Below are positions 60,722-64,000 of a stretch of DNA of 64,000 nucleotides, piece by piece. Both the position numbers and the translations under genes were made by a program. The notes below the pieces were generated by a model, which was not told the origin of the DNA, made no database searches, and worked only from the letters and a program-made list of their open reading frames with translations. The stretch's first letter is position 1. Each line of letters opens with the position of its first letter. Origin of the DNA: Arthrobacter alpinus (GTDB taxonomy: Bacteria; Actinomycetota; Actinomycetes; Actinomycetales; Micrococcaceae); NCBI RefSeq assembly GCF_001294625.1, contig NZ_CP012677.1, positions 2,418,001 through 2,482,000 on the forward strand, in the 5' to 3' direction.

Positions 60722-61521
60722 GCATCTCCTTCACAAGAGCCGGCGCCCTGGCAGCAGCCCTCTTGCTCGCCGCAACCCTGGCCTCTTGCTCCAGCACCGC
60801 GCCCGCAGCAGCACCCAGCCAGTCGGCGTCACAGGCCCCCGAACTCTCCGGGACGCTGACCGTGTTTGCCGCGGCGTCCCTGAAGCAAACGTTCACCACC
60901 CTCGCATCCCAGTTCGAGGCCGCGCACCCCAAGGTCAAAGTCTCGCTGAACTTTGACGGCTCCTCGACGTTAGTCACCCAAATCACCCAGGGGGCGCCCG
61001 CCGACGTGTTCGCCTCAGCCGACACCAACAACATGAAAAAGCTCAGCGACGCCAAGCTGGTGGCCGGGACCCCCACGAACTTTGCCACGAACATCCTGAC
61101 CCTGGTGGTGCCGGCCAAAAACCCCGCCAGCATCACCTCCTTTGCCGACGCCGCCAAGCCGGGCATCAAGTTGGTGGTGTGCGCCGCCCAAGTCCCCTGC
61201 GGAGCGGCAGCCAAGGCCGACGCCGCCACTGCGGGCCTGAACCTCACCCCCGTCAGCGAGGAGCTCTCCGTCACCAGCGTGCTCGGGAAAGTCACTTCCG
61301 GGGAGGCCGACGCCGGTCTCGTCTACGTCACGGACGCCAAGTCTGCAGGGGCGAAGGTCAAAGCGATCCCCCTTGAGCTGACCAAGCCCACCATCAACGA
61401 GTACCCGATCGCCACCGTCGGCAGTTCCAGTCAGCAGGAGACGGCCCGGGCGTTTATCGCGCTGGTGACCTCCAAGGAGGGCCAGAAGGTGCTTGTGGAT
61501 GCCGGATTTGGCGCCCCTTAA
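60718..61521 (+). CDS. modA: Molybdate ABC transporter substrate-binding lipoprotein ModA
   Basis: The 267-residue protein has a lipoprotein signal (lipobox TLASC) and a ModA domain: [47 protein letters not shown] and the C-terminal [20 protein letters not shown]. It binds molybdate or tungstate outside the membrane. The modB start lies within its last 23 bases. Confidence 0.96.
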   Translation: MSISFTRAGALAAALLLAATLASCSSTAPAAAPSQSASQAPELSGTLTVFAAASLKQTFTTLASQFEAAHPKVKVSLNFDGSSTLVTQITQGAPADVFASADTNNMKKLSDAKLVAGTPTNFATNILTLVVPAKNPASITSFADAAKPGIKLVVCAAQVPCGAAAKADAATAGLNLTPVSEELSVTSVLGKVTSGEADAGLVYVTDAKSAGAKVKAIPLELTKPTINEYPIATVGSSSQQETARAFIALVTSKEGQKVLVDAGFGAP

Positions 61522-62437
61522 ATTGAGCGGGCGCGCCGGGCTACGCTCCAGGGTGGCCGAACCGTGGCAGTTCCAGGCTGTCCCGCGCTGGGTCTTCGCA
61601 GTCGCCGCGGTGGGTGCCCTGTTCATCTTGCTGCCGCTGTGCGGAATGGTGGCCAAGGTCAACTGGGGGCAGTTCAGCGCACTGATTACCTCCGAGTCGT
61701 CCTTGGATGCCCTGCTCCTAAGCCTAAAAACTGCCACTGCCAGCACGGCGCTGTGCATCCTGGTGGGCGTGCCGCTGGCGTTGGTGCTGGCGCGGGCGCA
61801 ATTTGCCGGGCAACGCATTCTGCGGGCGCTAATCCTGCTGCCCCTGGTGGTGCCGCCCGTGGTGGGCGGGCTGGCTCTGCTCTACACTTTTGGCCGTGAG
61901 GGTCTGATCGGGCGCCAGCTGAACCTGTTGGGCATCGACATCGCCTTTTCCACCACGGCCGTTGTCATGGCGCAGGCGTTCGTGGCCCTGCCATTTATGG
62001 TGCTCAGCCTGGAGGGTTCGCTGCGCACCGCCGGGCAAAAGTATGAGGCCGTGGCGGCAACCCTCGGCGCCCGGCCCTCGACGGTGCTGCGGCGGATCAC
62101 GCTGCCGCTGGTACTGCCGGGCCTAGTCTCCGGTGCCGTACTGGCGTTTGCCCGGAGCCTGGGCGAGTTTGGTGCCACCTTGACCTTTGCCGGGAGCCTG
62201 CAGGGCGTCACGCGCACCTTGCCACTGGAGATCTACCTGCAGCGCGAGACCGATCCCGACGCCGCCGTCGCACTGTCCTTCCTGCTGATCGCCATCGCCC
62301 TGGTAGTGGTGGCATTGGCCTATAGGAGCCCGCGGTCGCCGCTGCGCACAAGTCTGGACAAGCTCGAGCCACGCAAGCTGGAGCCACGCAGGCCCGATCC
62401 ACGCAGGCCCGAGCCGCAGCAGGCGGGCACATCATGA
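61499..62437 (+). CDS. modB: Molybdate ABC transporter permease ModB
   Basis: The 312-residue permease has about five or six membrane segments and the EAA loop [26 protein letters not shown]. The family segment [15 protein letters not shown] is present. Its C terminus has a charged repeat ([19 protein letters not shown]) not usual for ModB. I used ATG 61499 rather than the TTG two codons earlier; it overlaps modA by 23 bases. Its stop overlaps the modC start. Confidence 0.95.
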   Translation: MPDLAPLKLSGRAGLRSRVAEPWQFQAVPRWVFAVAAVGALFILLPLCGMVAKVNWGQFSALITSESSLDALLLSLKTATASTALCILVGVPLALVLARAQFAGQRILRALILLPLVVPPVVGGLALLYTFGREGLIGRQLNLLGIDIAFSTTAVVMAQAFVALPFMVLSLEGSLRTAGQKYEAVAATLGARPSTVLRRITLPLVLPGLVSGAVLAFARSLGEFGATLTFAGSLQGVTRTLPLEIYLQRETDPDAAVALSFLLIAIALVVVALAYRSPRSPLRTSLDKLEPRKLEPRRPDPRRPEPQQAGTS

Positions 62438-63501
62438 CCTTGGAGCTCAGTGCCGCCATCACCGCCCGCGACCTTGACGTGGCCCTGAGCGTGGGCGCCG
62501 CCGAAACCGTAGCCCTCATGGGGCCCAACGGCGCCGGCAAGTCCTCCGTGCTCCAGTCCCTCTCCGGGTTGGTGAGGCCCGACGCCGGCCACGCTCTCTT
62601 GGGCGGGCGGGCCCTGTTCCGCTCGGGTGCCGGCGGGGTGTGGCTGCCACCGCACGAACGCGGGGTTGGGACCCTGGCGCAGGAACCGCTGCTGTTCCCG
62701 CACCTGAGCGTGCTGGACAACGTGGCGTTCGGACCACGCAGCCGCGGCGCCACCAAGGCGGCGGCCGCCGAGACGTCCCGACACTGGCTACGCGAGGTTG
62801 ATGCGCTTGAACTCGCTGGCCGCAAGCCTGCCCAGCTGTCCGGCGGGCAGGCCCAACGGGTCGCCCTGGCCCGCGCGCTCGCCACGGACCCGGAATTGCT
62901 CCTGCTCGATGAGCCCATGGCCGCCCTGGACGTGAACACCGCCCCGTTCCTGCGCAGCCTGCTCAAACGTGTCCTGGCCGGCCGCAGCGCCATCATCGTC
63001 ACCCACGACGTCCTGGACGCGCTCATGCTCGCGGACCGGATCGTGGTCGTGGAGCATGGCCGGATCGTGGAGTCCGGTCCCACGGCGTCTGTGCTCAGCC
63101 ACCCCCGCAGCACCTTTGCTGCCTCGCTGGCCGGGTTGAACGTGCTGACGGGAACCTTGCGCGGAGCCTCGGTCCTGACGGACGACGCCGGTCCTGTCGC
63201 CGGGCGCTTGGCTGTCGCCTCGGCTGAGCTTCCCCCCGGCGCGGCTGGGCCGGACGGGCTGGCCGCGTTCCCGCCGTCGGCCGTGTCAGTGTTCCTGGCG
63301 CCACCCCAGGGCAGCCCGCGCAACTGCTTCGCCGTGACCGTGACCGAGTTGGAGCCGCACGGGGACCACATCCGTGTGCGGGCCGGACGCCTGGCCGCCG
63401 ACATCTCCCCCGCAGCCACCGCGGATTTGAAGCTGCTGCCGGGTTCGCACGCGTTCTTCGTGGTGAAGGCCGCGGAAGTGGTGATCTACCCGGCCAGCTG
63501 A
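62434..63501 (+). CDS. modC: Molybdate ABC transporter ATPase ModC
   Basis: The 355-residue ATPase has Walker [12 protein letters not shown] (about 29-39), signature [15 protein letters not shown], Walker [13 protein letters not shown] and the switch His in [13 protein letters not shown]-terminal TOBE domain (about 285-352) is a probable molybdate sensor for transport shut-off. It completes the HTH-TOBE-modABC operon of four overlapping genes. Confidence 0.96.
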   Translation: MTLELSAAITARDLDVALSVGAAETVALMGPNGAGKSSVLQSLSGLVRPDAGHALLGGRALFRSGAGGVWLPPHERGVGTLAQEPLLFPHLSVLDNVAFGPRSRGATKAAAAETSRHWLREVDALELAGRKPAQLSGGQAQRVALARALATDPELLLLDEPMAALDVNTAPFLRSLLKRVLAGRSAIIVTHDVLDALMLADRIVVVEHGRIVESGPTASVLSHPRSTFAASLAGLNVLTGTLRGASVLTDDAGPVAGRLAVASAELPPGAAGPDGLAAFPPSAVSVFLAPPQGSPRNCFAVTVTELEPHGDHIRVRAGRLAADISPAATADLKLLPGSHAFFVVKAAEVVIYPAS

Positions 63502-63558
63502 GCTCCCACCCCCAGACGCTGCATCACCAAACACCGTGTTTTCGCCAACGCTTCTGCA

Positions 63559-64000
63559 CTATCCAAACACCGATGACTCTGCACTGACTTCCACCATGGC
63601 CGGCACGGAAACCGGTACTGGCTTCCAACGAAGGTGCGCATCCACCCCTTCGGATTCCGGTTCCTTCAGCAATGACAACCGCGGACGCACTGCGTCAGTA
63701 CGGGCACTTGGTGGCCTGCGGTTGCCAGCTTGGAAGGGCTGTACCCACGCCGCTGAGTCGCCCCTGAATTCCTGTTCGGCAGCGGCATGGAGTGTCCACT
63801 GGGGGTCGTAGAGGTGCGCCCTGCCCAGGGCAACGAGGTCAGCGCGCCCTGCCAGCAGGATCGAGTTGACGTCGTCGTAGGAGGAAATGGCACCGACCGC
63901 GATCACTGCTGCACCGGCGGGGACGCCGACTTCCTGGCGGATCCTGTCCGCGAAAGGAGTTTGGTAGCTGCGCCCGTACGCTGGCTTTTCTTCCTTGCTG
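63559..64000 (-). CDS. Old Yellow Enzyme-type oxidoreductase, C-terminal part (runs off the window)
   Basis: The open frame continues to the window edge, beginning [20 protein letters not shown] and running through [35 protein letters not shown]. This is the flavin-binding C-terminal part of an NADH:flavin oxidoreductase/NADH oxidase domain, closest in pattern to the C-terminal domain of salicylyl-CoA 5-hydroxylase-type fusion proteins. An N-terminal monooxygenase domain may lie outside the window. It is 3'-complete (stop at 63559) and converges with modC. Confidence 0.85.
   Translation of the reverse strand, partial: SKEEKPAYGRSYQTPFADRIRQEVGVPAGAAVIAVGAISSYDDVNSILLAGRADLVALGRAHLYDPQWTLHAAAEQEFRGDSAAWVQPFQAGNRRPPSARTDAVRPRLSLLKEPESEGVDAHLRWKPVPVSVPAMVEVSAESSVFG

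Noticed and set aside
62208..63419. 403-codon minus-strand open frame
   Set aside because: Antisense to modB/modC, rich in Arg/Ser/Ala, no recognisable motif.

Overview
The window comes from a GC-rich actinobacterium, most likely a member of the Micrococcaceae such as Arthrobacter. The reasons are the whiB1-pdtaS gene pair, the mtrA-mtrB-lpqB cassette, a 180 kDa NAD-glutamate dehydrogenase, Rv3235-type and TIGR03086-type proteins, many GTG starts and 4-nt ATGA/GTGA overlaps. It is ordinary chromosome: I see no rRNA, tRNA, CRISPR array, intact insertion sequence or prophage.

Layout. 1-6.9 kb: whiB1 behind a CRP-like palindrome, sensor kinase pdtaS, NAD-glutamate dehydrogenase. 6.9-11.9 kb: a TadZ/CpaE-like ATPase and SAF-domain pair, a small excisionase-type HTH gene, a LysM membrane protein and an Rv3235-family protein, ending in a 33-bp perfect hairpin. 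11.9-22.3 kb (minus strand): mtrA-mtrB-lpqB-comF-hpf-ycaQ-secA, covering envelope signalling, ribosome hibernation, DNA repair and secretion. 22.7-28.2 kb (plus): a membrane protein, DUF4129, DUF4350, MoxR ATPase and DUF58. 28.2-30.9 kb: a DUF559 nuclease-like gene bracketed by related palindromes, then a MetE-like barrel coupled to chorismate mutase. 30.9-36.5 kb: a complete peptide ABC transporter. 36.6-39.8 kb: a TIGR03086 protein, mnmA and iscS, which form the sulfur relay for tRNA thiolation.

39.9-44.6 kb is the most unusual locus. A SufR-like regulator with Cys ligands diverges from an apparent operon encoding GTP cyclohydrolase I, a ferredoxin reductase-type flavoprotein, a FolP2-like protein with an altered active site, and a RibD/DHFR-fold reductase. 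An 8-bp-arm dyad sits on its promoter. This looks like a redox- or Fe-S-controlled pterin pathway that is separate from ordinary folate synthesis.

44.6-64 kb: a lipoprotein; a doubly broken diacylglycerol kinase pseudogene; a DnaJ-domain protein; trmL; a methyltransferase; etfB-etfA; an HtrA-like protease; a TPM-domain protein; pspA; two aldo/keto reductases around an XRE regulator; an epimerase whose 3' end is duplicated around a block of palindromes; a HTH-TOBE gene with modABC; and the 3' end of an Old Yellow Enzyme-type oxidoreductase that runs off the window. Long near-perfect hairpins (25-33 bp arms) at three convergent gene ends, and a second palindrome family with core GTTGAGGGGGCA(G/C)ATC, are the main non-coding features.
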